Source: Sodalis glossinidius str. 'morsitans'
Lineage (GTDB): Bacteria; Pseudomonadota; Gammaproteobacteria; Enterobacterales; Enterobacteriaceae
DNA: 64,000 bases
Reading direction: 5' to 3'
Assembly (NCBI RefSeq): GCF_000010085.1
Contig: NC_007712.1
Span: 868,001 to 932,000, forward strand
Shown: piece by piece, positions 38,657-47,679 of the stretch
How positions within the stretch are numbered: position 1 is the stretch's first letter
How the letters are laid out: every line of letters begins with the position of its first letter
The notes under the pieces: model-generated
What the model was told of the DNA's origin: nothing
Database searches by the model: none
Seen by the model: only the letters and a program-made list of their open reading frames with translations
Made by a program: the position numbers and the translations under genes

Positions 38657-39565
38657 ATGGATCAACAACGTTTTACCCATCTTCTGCAGCTGGAGGCTGA
38701 GAGTATCCATATTATCCGTGAGGTGGCTGCCGAATTCAGCAATCCGGTGATGATGTACTCCATCGGCAAAGACTCGTCCGTGATGCTGCATCTGGCGCGT
38801 AAGGCCTTTCATCCCGGCAAGCTGCCGTTTCCGCTGCTGCATGTGGATACCGGCTGGAAATTCCGCGAAATGTATGCGTTCCGCGATCACACCGCCAAGG
38901 CCTACGGTTTCGAGCTACTGGTGCATAAAAACCCGGAAGGGGTGGCGATGGGCATCAATCCCTTTGTCCACGGCAGCGCCAAGCACACCGATATCATGAA
39001 GAACGAGGGCCTGAAACAGGCACTGAATCAATACGGCTTCGATGCCGCCTTTGGCGGCGCCCGGCGCGATGAGGAGAAATCCCGCGCCAAGGAGCGTATT
39101 TACTCTTTTCGCGACCGCTTTCACCGCTGGGATCCGAAAAACCAGCGTCCGGAGCTGTGGCACAACTACAACGGCCAGATCAACAAAGGGGAAAGCATTC
39201 GCGTTTTCCCGCTCTCCAACTGGACCGAGCTCGATATCTGGCAATACATCTTTTTGGAAAACATCGAAATCGTACCGCTGTATCTGGCCAAGAAGCGCCC
39301 CGTGCTCGAACGCGACGGGATGCTGATTATGGTGGACGACGACCGTATCGACCTGCAGCCGGGTGAAGTTATCGAACAACGTATGGTGCGCTTTCGCACG
39401 CTCGGTTGTTGGCCCCTGACCGGCGCGGTGGCCTCCGACGCGCAGACCCTGCCCGAGATTATCGAGGAGATGCTGGTATCCACCACCAGTGAGCGTCAGG
39501 GCCGTGTTATCGATCGCGATCAGTCCGGGTCGATGGAAATGAAAAAGCGTCAGGGTTATTTTTAA
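38657..39565 (+). CDS. cysD: Sulfate adenylyltransferase subunit 2
   Basis: CysD forms adenylylsulfate from sulfate and ATP, driven by GTP hydrolysis in CysN. The 302 residues include the PP-loop MYSIGKDSSVMLHLARKAF, LLHVDTGWKFREMY and the conserved RRDEEKSRAKERIYSFRD. ATG 38657 (MDQQRFTH) matches the E. coli start; an in-frame ATG at 38648 lies within the AAGGATG that serves as ribosome site. It is 12 bases from cysG and 13 from cysN. Confidence 0.98.
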   Translation: MDQQRFTHLLQLEAESIHIIREVAAEFSNPVMMYSIGKDSSVMLHLARKAFHPGKLPFPLLHVDTGWKFREMYAFRDHTAKAYGFELLVHKNPEGVAMGINPFVHGSAKHTDIMKNEGLKQALNQYGFDAAFGGARRDEEKSRAKERIYSFRDRFHRWDPKNQRPELWHNYNGQINKGESIRVFPLSNWTELDIWQYIFLENIEIVPLYLAKKRPVLERDGMLIMVDDDRIDLQPGEVIEQRMVRFRTLGCWPLTGAVASDAQTLPEIIEEMLVSTTSERQGRVIDRDQSGSMEMKKRQGYF

Positions 39566-39577
39566 GGAGCCATCTAC

Positions 39578-41005
39578 ATGAACAATGCCATAGCCCAACA
39601 GATCGCCGAGCAGGGCGGGGTAGAAGCGTACCTGCACGCCCAGCAGCATAAAAGCCTGCTGCGTTTTTTGACCTGCGGCAGCGTCGATGACGGCAAAAGT
39701 ACGCTGATTGGCCGCCTGCTGCACGACACCCGGCAAATCTACGAGGATCAACTGTCGACGCTGCATACCGACAGCAAGCGCCTGGGTACCCAGGGCGACA
39801 AACTCGATTTGGCGCTGCTGGTGGATGGCTTGCAGGCCGAGCGCGAGCAGGGCATCACGATTGATGTTGCCTATCGCTATTTCTCCACCGAAAAGCGTAA
39901 ATTTATTATTGCCGATACGCCGGGGCATGAACAGTACACCCGCAATATGGCGACCGGCGCCTCGACCTGCGATGTGGCCATACTGCTTATCGACGTGCGC
40001 AAAGGCGTGCTGGATCAGACCCGGCTCCACAGCTTTATCAGTACGTTGTTGGGCATCCGTCATCTGGTGGTGGCGGTGAACAAAATGGATCTGGTGGCGT
40101 TCGACGAGCAGATCTTTCAAGGTATTCGCCAGGATTATCTGCGTTTCGCCGAGCAATTGCCGGTCGATCTGGACATTACCTTCGTCCCGTTGTCGGCGCT
40201 GGAGGGCGATAATGTTGCCGCGCTGGGGAAGGCCATGCCCTGGTATAACGGCCCGACGCTGCTGGATGTGTTGGAAACGGTGGAGGTTATCAATCTTAAC
40301 GAGCAGCAGCCGGCGCGCTTTCCGGTGCAATACGTTAACCGTCCCAATCTGGATTTTCGCGGTTACGCCGGCACCGTGGCGGCGGGCGTACTGCGCGTCG
40401 GTCAGGCGGTGAAAGTGCTGCCGTCGGGCGTCACTTCCACCATCAGCCGCATCGTGACCTTTGATGGCGATTTGACGGAGGCCTGGGCTGGTGAAGCGGT
40501 GACCCTGGTTTTAAAAGATGAGGTAGACATCAGCCGTGGCGATTTGCTGGTGGACGCCGGCGAGACGCTGACGGAGGTGCAAAACGCCCAGGTCGATGTG
40601 GTGTGGATGACCGAACAGCCATTGGTGGCGGGCCAGAGCTTTGATATCAAAATTGCCGGCAAGAAAACCCGCGCGCGGGTGGACAACATTCAGTATCAGG
40701 TTGATATCAACACCCTGACTCAGCGTGTGGCCGACAGTCTGCCGCTTAACGGTATTGGTCTGGTGGAGCTGGCGTTCGACGAGCCGATGATTCTGGATAA
40801 GTATGCCGATAATCCGACTACCGGCGGCATGATTTTCATCGACAGGTTAAGCAATGTCACCGTTGGCGCCGGCATGGTGCGCCAGCCGCTACAGGACGTT
40901 TATCGCGAGCCGGGCGCCTACGGCGAATTTGAGCTGGCGCTCAACGCGCTGGTGCGCCGCCATTTTCCGCACTGGGGCGCACGCGACCTGCTGGGAGGCA
41001 AATAA
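39578..41005 (+). CDS. cysN: Sulfate adenylyltransferase subunit 1 (GTPase)
   Basis: CysN is an elongation-factor-like GTPase whose hydrolysis drives sulfate adenylation by CysD. The 475 residues equal E. coli CysN. G motifs: GSVDDGKSTLIGRLL (G1), GITIDVAYRYF (G2 region), ADTPGHEQYTRNMATGAS (G3) and VVAVNKMDLV (G4), followed by two beta-barrel domains. The stop overlaps the cysC ATG (TAATG), so it is separate from, but coupled to, APS kinase rather than fused as in NodQ/CysNC proteins. Confidence 0.98.
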   Translation: MNNAIAQQIAEQGGVEAYLHAQQHKSLLRFLTCGSVDDGKSTLIGRLLHDTRQIYEDQLSTLHTDSKRLGTQGDKLDLALLVDGLQAEREQGITIDVAYRYFSTEKRKFIIADTPGHEQYTRNMATGASTCDVAILLIDVRKGVLDQTRLHSFISTLLGIRHLVVAVNKMDLVAFDEQIFQGIRQDYLRFAEQLPVDLDITFVPLSALEGDNVAALGKAMPWYNGPTLLDVLETVEVINLNEQQPARFPVQYVNRPNLDFRGYAGTVAAGVLRVGQAVKVLPSGVTSTISRIVTFDGDLTEAWAGEAVTLVLKDEVDISRGDLLVDAGETLTEVQNAQVDVVWMTEQPLVAGQSFDIKIAGKKTRARVDNIQYQVDINTLTQRVADSLPLNGIGLVELAFDEPMILDKYADNPTTGGMIFIDRLSNVTVGAGMVRQPLQDVYREPGAYGEFELALNALVRRHFPHWGARDLLGGK

Positions 41006-41625
41006 TGACCGCCGACGCAGGGCGTCCTGTCGACGACAATGTGGTTTGGCATACGCATCCGGTTACCCGTCAGGACCGCGAGGGGTTGCATAAGCACCAG
41101 GGGACGGTATTGTGGTTTACCGGTCTGTCCGGCTCGGGCAAATCGACCCTTGCCGGCGCGCTGGAGCAGGTACTGCATCAGCGGGGCGTCAGCACCTATT
41201 TACTGGACGGCGACAACTTCCGCCACGGTTTGTGCCGCGATCTGGGCTTTAGCGATGACGATCGCCGCGAGAATATTCGCCGCGTAGGCGAGGTGGCGCG
41301 GCTGATGGTTGACGCCGGTCTCATCGTGTTAACCGCCTTCATTTCGCCCCATCGCGCCGAGCGTCAGCTGGTGCGGGATATGCTGCCCGCCGGCCGCTTT
41401 ATCGAAGTGTTTGTCGATACGCCGCTGGCCGTCTGCGAGGCGCGCGATCCCAAAGGGCTCTACCAAAAAGCCCGTTCCGGCGAGCTGCGTAATTTTACCG
41501 GTATTGACACGGTTTACGAGGCACCGCAGCGGCCGGATCTGCATCTGGATGGCGAACAATTGGTAACAAATTTGACCGGTCGTTTATTAGATCTGCTGGA
41601 TGAGCGCGTTATTATCAACTTCTGA
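41005..41625 (+). CDS. cysC: Adenylylsulfate kinase
   Basis: CysC phosphorylates adenylylsulfate to PAPS, the substrate of CysH. The 206 residues include the Walker A WFTGLSGSGKSTLAGALE, DGDNFRHGLCRDLGFS (APS binding), DRRENIRRVGEVARL and FISPHRAERQLVRDML. It is the last gene of cysDNC. With cysH and cysJI this completes sulfate-to-sulfide in the window; a sulfate importer is not seen here. Confidence 0.98.
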   Translation: MTADAGRPVDDNVVWHTHPVTRQDREGLHKHQGTVLWFTGLSGSGKSTLAGALEQVLHQRGVSTYLLDGDNFRHGLCRDLGFSDDDRRENIRRVGEVARLMVDAGLIVLTAFISPHRAERQLVRDMLPAGRFIEVFVDTPLAVCEARDPKGLYQKARSGELRNFTGIDTVYEAPQRPDLHLDGEQLVTNLTGRLLDLLDERVIINF

Positions 41626-41684
41626 ATGCGCTGCCGGCGAGCGACTGAACGTCGCCGGCGATTACCAGCCAGAGACAGGTCTTG

Positions 41685-42032
41685 ATGCCGAACGTTACCG
41701 AGATAAAACGCGCTATTCCTTTCAAATTCAGCCTCGCCCTTGACCGTAAGTTTCGCCGGGATGAGCCGCCTTATGCCCTGTGGGGCGGTATCGCCGGGTT
41801 TGTCTTTTACTGGCTGGCTTTTGCCGTGCCGATTCTGCAATTTGGCGCCAACGCCCTGTTTTTCCTGCTCTACACCTGGCCGTTCTTTCTGGCGCTGTTG
41901 CCGGTGTGCGTGCTGATGGGCGTCATCTACAGCGTGCTGCTTGGCGGCAGAGTTTGCCTGTCGCTGCTGGCCACGGGTCTGTCGGTCTTCAGCCTGTTCT
42001 GGCTGGTGTTCATTTTTCTCTCGGGCTGGTAA
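41685..42032 (+). CDS. ygbE: YgbE-like DUF3561 inner-membrane protein
   Basis: A 115-residue protein with three hydrophobic segments (ALWGGIAGFVFYWLAFAVPI, LFFLLYTWPFFLALLPVCVL, LATGLSVFSLFWLVFIFL) and a charged N-terminal tail. LFFLLYTWPFFLALLPV closely matches E. coli YgbE, and the position between cysC and ftsB is conserved. No function is established for the family. Start ATG 41685 is chosen over TTG 41682. Confidence 0.88.
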   Translation: MPNVTEIKRAIPFKFSLALDRKFRRDEPPYALWGGIAGFVFYWLAFAVPILQFGANALFFLLYTWPFFLALLPVCVLMGVIYSVLLGGRVCLSLLATGLSVFSLFWLVFIFLSGW

Positions 42033-42192
42033 CGGCCAGTACGCCTCCTCATGCGGTAACAAAGCGTAAAAAATCGGTAAAAAAGCCCCTGAGCCGCCGA
42101 CTTTTTGGCGTAAATGCCGCGGTATTTGCTGGCTGGTGTGGAGTCCGACCGCAGGTTATGGGATGATTATGCCGTCATTCAGGGGGGGAGGT

Positions 42193-42510
42193 ATGGGAAA
42201 ACTGACGCTGCTGTTATTAGTATTGCTTGGCTGGTTACAATATTCGCTATGGCTGGGTAAAAACGGTGTGCACGATTTGGTGCGCGTCGAGAGCGACGTT
42301 GCGGCGCAGCAAAGCAACAATGCGCAGCTCAAAGCGCGCAACGATCAGCTGTTTGCGGAAATTGATGATTTGAACGGCGGCCAGGGAGCCATCGAGGAAC
42401 GCTCACGCAACGAGCTTGGCATGATAAAGCCGGGCGAGACCTTCTATCGTCTGGTGCCGGAGCAGTCGAAACGGCAGCCGGCAGCGCCCGCGACACAAGA
42501 CAATCAATAA
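42193..42510 (+). CDS. ftsB: Cell division protein FtsB
   Basis: FtsB forms the FtsQLB subcomplex that licenses septal peptidoglycan synthesis. The 105-residue bitopic protein has a single N-terminal TM (KLTLLLLVLLGWLQYSLWL), a leucine-zipper-like coiled coil (about 30-70) and the conserved ELGMIKPGETFYRLVPE region. ATG 42193 follows GGGGGGAGG. Its stop overlaps the ispD ATG, the usual ftsB-ispD-ispF arrangement. Confidence 0.97.
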   Translation: MGKLTLLLLVLLGWLQYSLWLGKNGVHDLVRVESDVAAQQSNNAQLKARNDQLFAEIDDLNGGQGAIEERSRNELGMIKPGETFYRLVPEQSKRQPAAPATQDNQ

Positions 42511-43229
42511 TGATCGCATTAGCAGGGCAGACCCCTGACGTTATCGCCATACTACCGGCGGCCGGTATCGGCAGCCGCATGCAGACCGCCCTTCCCAAAC
42601 AATATCTCACCATCGGCAACAAAACGTTGCTCGAACACGCCATTGACGCGCTGCTGTGTCATCCTTGCATCAGCGAGGCTGTGGTGGCGATAAGCGCGGA
42701 AGACCGCTGGTTCTACCAGTTGCCGGTCGCGGCCGATCCACGGGTGCGTGTTGTCACCGGCGGGTCGGTGCGCGCCGACTCGGTCATGGCTGCGCTGCGC
42801 TGCGCCAGCGCGGCATCATGGGTGCTGGTGCACGACGCCGCTCGCCCTTGCCTGCATCAAGACGATCTCCGCCGCCTGCTGGTGATAACCGCGCATACCG
42901 AGGTGGGGGGGCTCCTGGCGACGCCGGTGCGCGACACCATGAAACGCGCCCACACTGGCTCGGACATTATTGCCGCCACCGTCGAGCGCGAGGATTTATG
43001 GCACGCATTGACGCCGCAGCTGTTTGCGCGCGACCTGCTGATAACCTGCCTTGAGCGGGCGCTGGCGGAAGGTGCGACCGTCACCGATGAGGCCTCGGCT
43101 TTAGAGTATTGCGGTTATGCGCCGCTGTTGGTACCGGGGCGCGTGGACAACATCAAAGTGACCCGCCCGGAAGATTTGGCGCTGGCCCGCTTCTTTTTTT
43201 CTCAATTGGCTAATACGGAGAGCGTGTAA
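42510..43229 (+). CDS. ispD: 2-C-methyl-D-erythritol 4-phosphate cytidylyltransferase
   Basis: IspD couples CTP to MEP in the non-mevalonate isoprenoid pathway, using the product of pyrG. The 239 residues have the CTP-binding loop LPAAGIGSRMQTALPKQYL, VLVHDAARPC, ATPVRDTMKRA and TDEASALEYCGYAP. It abuts ispF with no spacer (TAA then ATG). Intact. Confidence 0.98.
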   Translation: MIALAGQTPDVIAILPAAGIGSRMQTALPKQYLTIGNKTLLEHAIDALLCHPCISEAVVAISAEDRWFYQLPVAADPRVRVVTGGSVRADSVMAALRCASAASWVLVHDAARPCLHQDDLRRLLVITAHTEVGGLLATPVRDTMKRAHTGSDIIAATVEREDLWHALTPQLFARDLLITCLERALAEGATVTDEASALEYCGYAPLLVPGRVDNIKVTRPEDLALARFFFSQLANTESV

Positions 43230-43706
43230 ATGCGTATCGGACACGGTTTCGACGTGCACAAGTTCGGCGGCGAAGGCCCACTTATCATCGGCGGCGTGCG
43301 TATCCCTTACCCGCAGGGCCTGCTGGCGCATTCCGATGGTGACGTTGCGCTGCACACCGCCACCGACGCCTTGCTGGGCGCCGCCGCGCTGGGCGATATC
43401 GGCAAATTGTTTCCGGATACCGATTCGGCCTTCAAAGGGGCCGACAGCCGCGCGTTATTGCGCGAAGCCTGGCGACGGATTGCGGCCAAAGGCTACCGTC
43501 TGGGCAATCTGGATATTACCCTTATTGCCCAGGTACCTAAGATGGCGCTGCATATTCCGCAAATGCGCGTGAATATCGCGGAAGATCTCGGCTGCCACAT
43601 GGATGATGTCAACGTCAAGGCGACCACCACCGAACAGTTAGGCTTTACCGGTCGCGGCGAAGGCATTGCCTGCGAGGCGGTGGCTCTACTGGTCAGGACC
43701 TCATAA
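43230..43706 (+). CDS. ispF: 2-C-methyl-D-erythritol 2,4-cyclodiphosphate synthase
   Basis: IspF cyclises CDP-ME 2-phosphate to MEcPP, a zinc-dependent step of isoprenoid synthesis. Of 158 residues, the metal ligands are Asp8 and His10 (GHGFDVHKF) and His42 in GDVALHTATDALLGA; DVNVKATTTEQLGFTGRGEG forms the cytidine site. It would normally overlap or abut truD, which here is broken from its start codon onward. Confidence 0.98.
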   Translation: MRIGHGFDVHKFGGEGPLIIGGVRIPYPQGLLAHSDGDVALHTATDALLGAAALGDIGKLFPDTDSAFKGADSRALLREAWRRIAAKGYRLGNLDITLIAQVPKMALHIPQMRVNIAEDLGCHMDDVNVKATTTEQLGFTGRGEGIACEAVALLVRTS

Positions 43707-44681
43707 CTGACGATCTGGACTATCATCAGCTGCTGGTTGCAGGGCAAACCGGCCGCGACCGGTTTGATGAAAGCCGGGGCGGCGGATTTCCAGGTACGAG
43801 AAACGCTCGGGTTCGAGCCGGACGGCGAAGGTGAACGTGTGTTGGTGCGGCTGCGCAAAACTGGCTGCAATACGCCCTATGTTGCCGAGGCGCTGGCGGC
43901 CTTTGCCGGTACCCGCCCGGTCCGTGAGCTACGCTGGGCTGAAGGATCGCCACGTCGTTACCGAACAGTGGCTTTGCCTGCATCTGTCCGGTAGAAGCGA
44001 TCCCAACTTCGCGGCTTTCCAGCTTGCGGGCTGCGAGATTCTCGCCACCGCCCGTCATCGGCCGCAAACTGCGCATTGGCACTCTTAAGGGCAACGCCTT
44101 CACCCTGACGCTGAGTGAGATAAGCGACCAGGCGGATGTCGACGTGCGGTTGAACTGCCTTGCCCGGGAAGGCGTACCGGATTATTTCGGTCATCAGGGC
44201 AATAATCTGAGGCTGGCGCAGCGCTGGGCCGAGGATAATCGCCGCATTAAAGATTGCAGCAAGCGCAGCTTTGCGCTTTCCGCCGCCCGCAGCGCATTGT
44301 TCAATAACGTGGTCAGCCAGCGTCTGGCGCAATTTGGGCCAGAGCGTGTTCTGAACGGCGACGCCCTGCAATTAACCGGCCGCGGCAGCTGGTTTGTCGC
44401 CACGACGGCGGAGCTACCGGCGCTGACCGACCGGCTGGTGGCGGGGGAGCTTTCGCTGACGGCGCCATTGCCGGAGGAGGGGGAATTGGGTTCCCTTGCT
44501 GCTGCGGCGGCGTTTAAACAAACTTGTCTGGCGACGCGCCCTGCTGCTGCGACCGAAGGAGTTAAGCTGGCATTGGCAAGACCACGCGACGCTGACGCTT
44601 TCCTTCAGCCTGCCTGCAGGCAGTTATGCTACGGCGGTAGTGCGTGAATTGCTGGATGCCACCGCCGAAATTGACCACTGA
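43703..44681 (+). pseudogene. truD: tRNA pseudouridine(13) synthase TruD, broken
   Basis: TruD makes pseudouridine 13 in tRNA-Glu. The expected start overlapping the ispF stop reads ATA (43703), and a frameshift follows within 15 codons. LQGKPAATGLMKAGAADFQV, then ETLGFEPDGEGERVLVRL, are read to near 43925; the catalytic region SYAGLKDRHVVTEQWLCLHL is in a second frame; LRIGTLKGNAFTLTLSEISD and SAARSALFNNVVSQRL are in a third. The segment between VPDYFGHQ and GNNLRLAQRW lacks the family RFG motif, and a further shift precedes the end (LPAGSYATAVVREL). Clearly inactive. Confidence 0.93.
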
Positions 44682-44957
44682 CCCGCCATCGTCCTCACGA
44701 AACCTTTCAGCTGCGGCGTGACTGCCGTGGTCAGCCCGCCGTTACGCCTCGCGCACCCTCTCTTGCACGGCGGCGAAATTTGCCTCATCCGCTGAATTGC
44801 CAGCTTCACCACGGTGACATTTCATGCCATTATTGATCTCTATTTCCGCCCTGATCGTGCGCCGGTGACCCTGACCGGCGGCGGGTCAGGCCGGTTTTTG
44901 CCTTTCACCGCAGGGCGTCGTGGTGCGGGAGATTTTCTTATAACCTCAAAAAAGACT

Positions 44958-45719
44958 ATGCACATACTTTTAAGCAACGATGATGGCATTCATGCGCCCG
45001 GCATACAGCAGCTGGCGGAAGCGTTACGCACGCTTGCTTTCGTACAGATCGTGGCGCCAGACCGCGACCGCAGCGGAGTGTCCAATTCTCTGACGCTGGA
45101 CGCGCCGCTGCGCATGCAAACCCATCCCAACGGCGATATCGCCATCCTCTCCGGTACCCCCACCGACTGCGTCTATCTCGGCGTCAATGCACTGATGCGC
45201 CCCGGACCGGATATTGTGGTGTCCGGCATCAACGCCGGGCCGAATTTGGGCGACGACGTTATTTACTCCGGCACCGTCGCCGCCGCGATGGAAGGGCGCC
45301 ATCTGGGCTACCCGGCGCTGGCGGTGTCGCTGAACGGCACCCGCCATTTCGCCACCGCCGCCGCCGTCACCTGCCGCCTGCTGCGCGCGCTAACGAGCAC
45401 TCCGTTGCGCACGGGCAAAATTCTTAACGTCAATGTCCCCGACCTGCCGCTGTCGTCCCTCAAGGGGTACAAAGTCACCCGCTGCGGCAGCCGGCATCCT
45501 GCCAGCGAGGTTATCCGGCAAACCGATCCGCGCGGCCGGGAAATGCTGTGGATCGGGCCGCCGGCCGGCTCCTTCGATGCGGGGGCTGACACCGATTTCG
45601 ACGCCGTAAACCGCGGTTATGTCTCCCTGACGCCGCTGCAGGTGGATCTGACCGCCAGCGCCGCACTGCCCGTACTGAGCGACTGGCTTGGCGATACGGA
45701 GGGGCTTGGCTCATGGTAG
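44958..45719 (+). CDS. surE: 5'/3'-nucleotidase SurE
   Basis: SurE dephosphorylates nucleoside monophosphates and is associated with stationary-phase survival. The 253 residues equal E. coli SurE; metal ligands are Asp8 and Asp9 (LLSNDDGIHAPG), with the conserved Ser of RSGVSNSLTLD and Asn in SGINAGPNLGDD. ATG 44958 gives the family N terminus. The 276 bases back to truD hold no recognisable gene, whereas in E. coli surE overlaps truD, so some sequence here may be leftover truD context. Confidence 0.97.
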   Translation: MHILLSNDDGIHAPGIQQLAEALRTLAFVQIVAPDRDRSGVSNSLTLDAPLRMQTHPNGDIAILSGTPTDCVYLGVNALMRPGPDIVVSGINAGPNLGDDVIYSGTVAAAMEGRHLGYPALAVSLNGTRHFATAAAVTCRLLRALTSTPLRTGKILNVNVPDLPLSSLKGYKVTRCGSRHPASEVIRQTDPRGREMLWIGPPAGSFDAGADTDFDAVNRGYVSLTPLQVDLTASAALPVLSDWLGDTEGLGSW

Positions 45720-46339
45720 ACGTACGTACGCAGACGCTGCTGGCGCAGCTGCGTCAGCAGGGTATCCGCGATGAACGCCTGCTGCAGGCCATGGAGGCGG
45801 TGCCGCGCGAACATTTTATCGACGAGGCTTTCGAGCACAAAGCCTATGATAATACCGCACTGCCCATCGGCCTTGGGCAGACCATTTCCCAACCTTACAT
45901 CGTGGCGCGAATGACCGAACTGCTGGCGTTGTGGCCGGAATCGCGGGTGTTGGAGATTGGCACCGGCTCCGGCTATCAGACCGCCATTCTGGCGCATCTG
46001 GTGAAGCACGTCTGCTCGGTAGAGCGCATCAAAAAGCTGCAATGGCAGGCCAAGCGCCGGCTAAAACTTCTCGATCTGCATAATATTTCCACCCGCCACG
46101 GCGACGGTTGGCAGGGCTGGCTGTCGCGCGGGCCGTTCGACGCCATTATTGTCACGGCGGCGCCGCCGGAAATCCCTCAGGCGCTGATGGCGCAGCTGGA
46201 TGAAGGCGGCGTGATGGTGTTGCCGGTCGGCGATGAACAGCAGCATTTGACGCGGGTACGGCGTAAGGGCGGCGAGTTTGTCGTCGATACCGTTGAAGCG
46301 GTCCGATTCGTTCCGCTGGTGAAAGGCGAACTGGCCTGA
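45713..46339 (+). CDS. pcm: Protein-L-isoaspartate O-methyltransferase
   Basis: Pcm repairs isoaspartyl damage in ageing proteins using SAM. The 208 residues equal E. coli. ALPIGLGQTISQPYIVARM, VLEIGTGSGYQTAILAHL (SAM motif I) and DGWQGWLSRGPFDAIIVTAA are all present. It overlaps surE by seven bases, the conserved surE-pcm coupling. Intact. Confidence 0.98.
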   Translation: MVDVRTQTLLAQLRQQGIRDERLLQAMEAVPREHFIDEAFEHKAYDNTALPIGLGQTISQPYIVARMTELLALWPESRVLEIGTGSGYQTAILAHLVKHVCSVERIKKLQWQAKRRLKLLDLHNISTRHGDGWQGWLSRGPFDAIIVTAAPPEIPQALMAQLDEGGVMVLPVGDEQQHLTRVRRKGGEFVVDTVEAVRFVPLVKGELA

Positions 46340-46540
46340 TCTCCCGGCGCTTAAATTTCTATACAAGTGTTTAATGGCGCAGGCGACCGGTTGTTGCTAG
46401 CATTAACGATAGTATAATTATTAACTAAGAAATAGCTGAAAATGCTCCTGTTAGTGGGACAATAAGCCAAAAAAGGATGTATAACACATAATGTCTGGCC
46501 TATTTGGAATGATGACTGGCGTTGCTGCCATAGGGGAGAA

Positions 46541-47629
46541 TTGAGCATGGGAAGCCCGAAGAGCGCGTGGCGCCGCGTTGCGGTTTGTGCCATGGCGAGT
46601 ATCTGGCTGGCGGGGTGCGCCAATAATGAATCCAGCGCACCGATAAGCAGCGTGGGCGGCGGCAGTGCCACCACCGTTGAGCGCGCCCCCCAGCTCGGTC
46701 AGCCGCGCGCTGTGGTGAGCGGTGGCGAGCAGGGCCAGGTGAATGTCTCTCCGCAAGGAAATATTGTTTACAACAGGAGTTATGACAATATTCAGAAAGG
46801 TTCCTATTCCGGCGCGACATATCAGGTGAAACGCGGCGATACGCTGTTCTATATAGCCTGGATTACGGGGAACGACTACCGGGATCTGGCGCAAAGGAAC
46901 AACATTCCGGAACCTTACAGCCTGAACGTAGGTCAGACTTTGCAGGTAGGTAACGGAACGGTACCGATTACCGGCAATGCGCCGGCTGGAACCGTTCTGG
47001 CGTCCAACGCCAACCAGACCAATACCGGTGTTGTGGTCGCCCTGGTTCCTACCTCGAATACACGATTGACAGAATCAAGTGTTGATTCTAATAAAAACAA
47101 TGGTTATCCTGAAAGTTCAAGTAAACAGAGTGTAGGGAAAATGTTGCCGTCGTCGAATGGCAAAATGTTACCTACCACCGGCACCGTTGTTACCACAACT
47201 GCGCCGGTCGCAGCACCCAGCACGGCACCAGCCGCCACGGCGTCTGGCAGCACGGCAATCACCGGTTGGCGTTGGCCGACGGATGGGAAGATTATTGACA
47301 ACTTTTCCGCCGCTGAAGGCGGTAATAAAGGGGTTGATATCTCCGGTTCTCGAGGACAGCCAATTTTGGCGACCGTCAGCGGCAGAGTGGTTTATGCCGG
47401 CAATGCCTTGCGGGGTTACGGTAATCTTATCATCATCAAACACAATGATGATTACTTGAGCGCCTACGCCCACAACGATACGATGCTAGTCCGAGAACAA
47501 CAAGAAGTCAGGGCGGGGCAGAAAATCGCTACCATGGGTAGCACCGGAACCAGCACAACCAGATTGCATTTTGAAATTCGTTACAAGGGGAAATCCGTAA
47601 ACCCGCTGCGTTATCTTCCGCAGCGATAA
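46541..47629 (+). CDS. nlpD: Murein hydrolase activator lipoprotein NlpD
   Basis: NlpD is an outer-membrane lipoprotein that activates the amidase AmiC at the septum. The signal sequence ends in the lipobox LAGC (Cys26), followed by a LysM domain (about 94-138, YQVKRGDTLFYIAWITGNDY), a low-complexity Ser/Thr/Ala linker and a C-terminal M23/LytM domain (about 250-362) lacking the full zinc-ligand set, as in E. coli NlpD. The start aligns as TTG 46541 (MSMGSPK versus E. coli MSAGSPK); ATG 46547, eight bases after AGGGGAG, is an alternative. In E. coli the main rpoS promoter lies inside nlpD; the host gene is intact here although rpoS is not. Confidence 0.96.
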   Translation: MSMGSPKSAWRRVAVCAMASIWLAGCANNESSAPISSVGGGSATTVERAPQLGQPRAVVSGGEQGQVNVSPQGNIVYNRSYDNIQKGSYSGATYQVKRGDTLFYIAWITGNDYRDLAQRNNIPEPYSLNVGQTLQVGNGTVPITGNAPAGTVLASNANQTNTGVVVALVPTSNTRLTESSVDSNKNNGYPESSSKQSVGKMLPSSNGKMLPTTGTVVTTTAPVAAPSTAPAATASGSTAITGWRWPTDGKIIDNFSAAEGGNKGVDISGSRGQPILATVSGRVVYAGNALRGYGNLIIIKHNDDYLSAYAHNDTMLVREQQEVRAGQKIATMGSTGTSTTRLHFEIRYKGKSVNPLRYLPQR

Positions 47630-47679
47630 ATTGGCGGAATGTCTCGACGTTCTGTCCTGGGATCACGGGTAGGAGCACT

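Noticed and set aside
38915..40330. 471-codon open frame antisense to cysD and cysN
   Set aside because: Explained by codon bias of the intact sense genes; no recognisable protein features.
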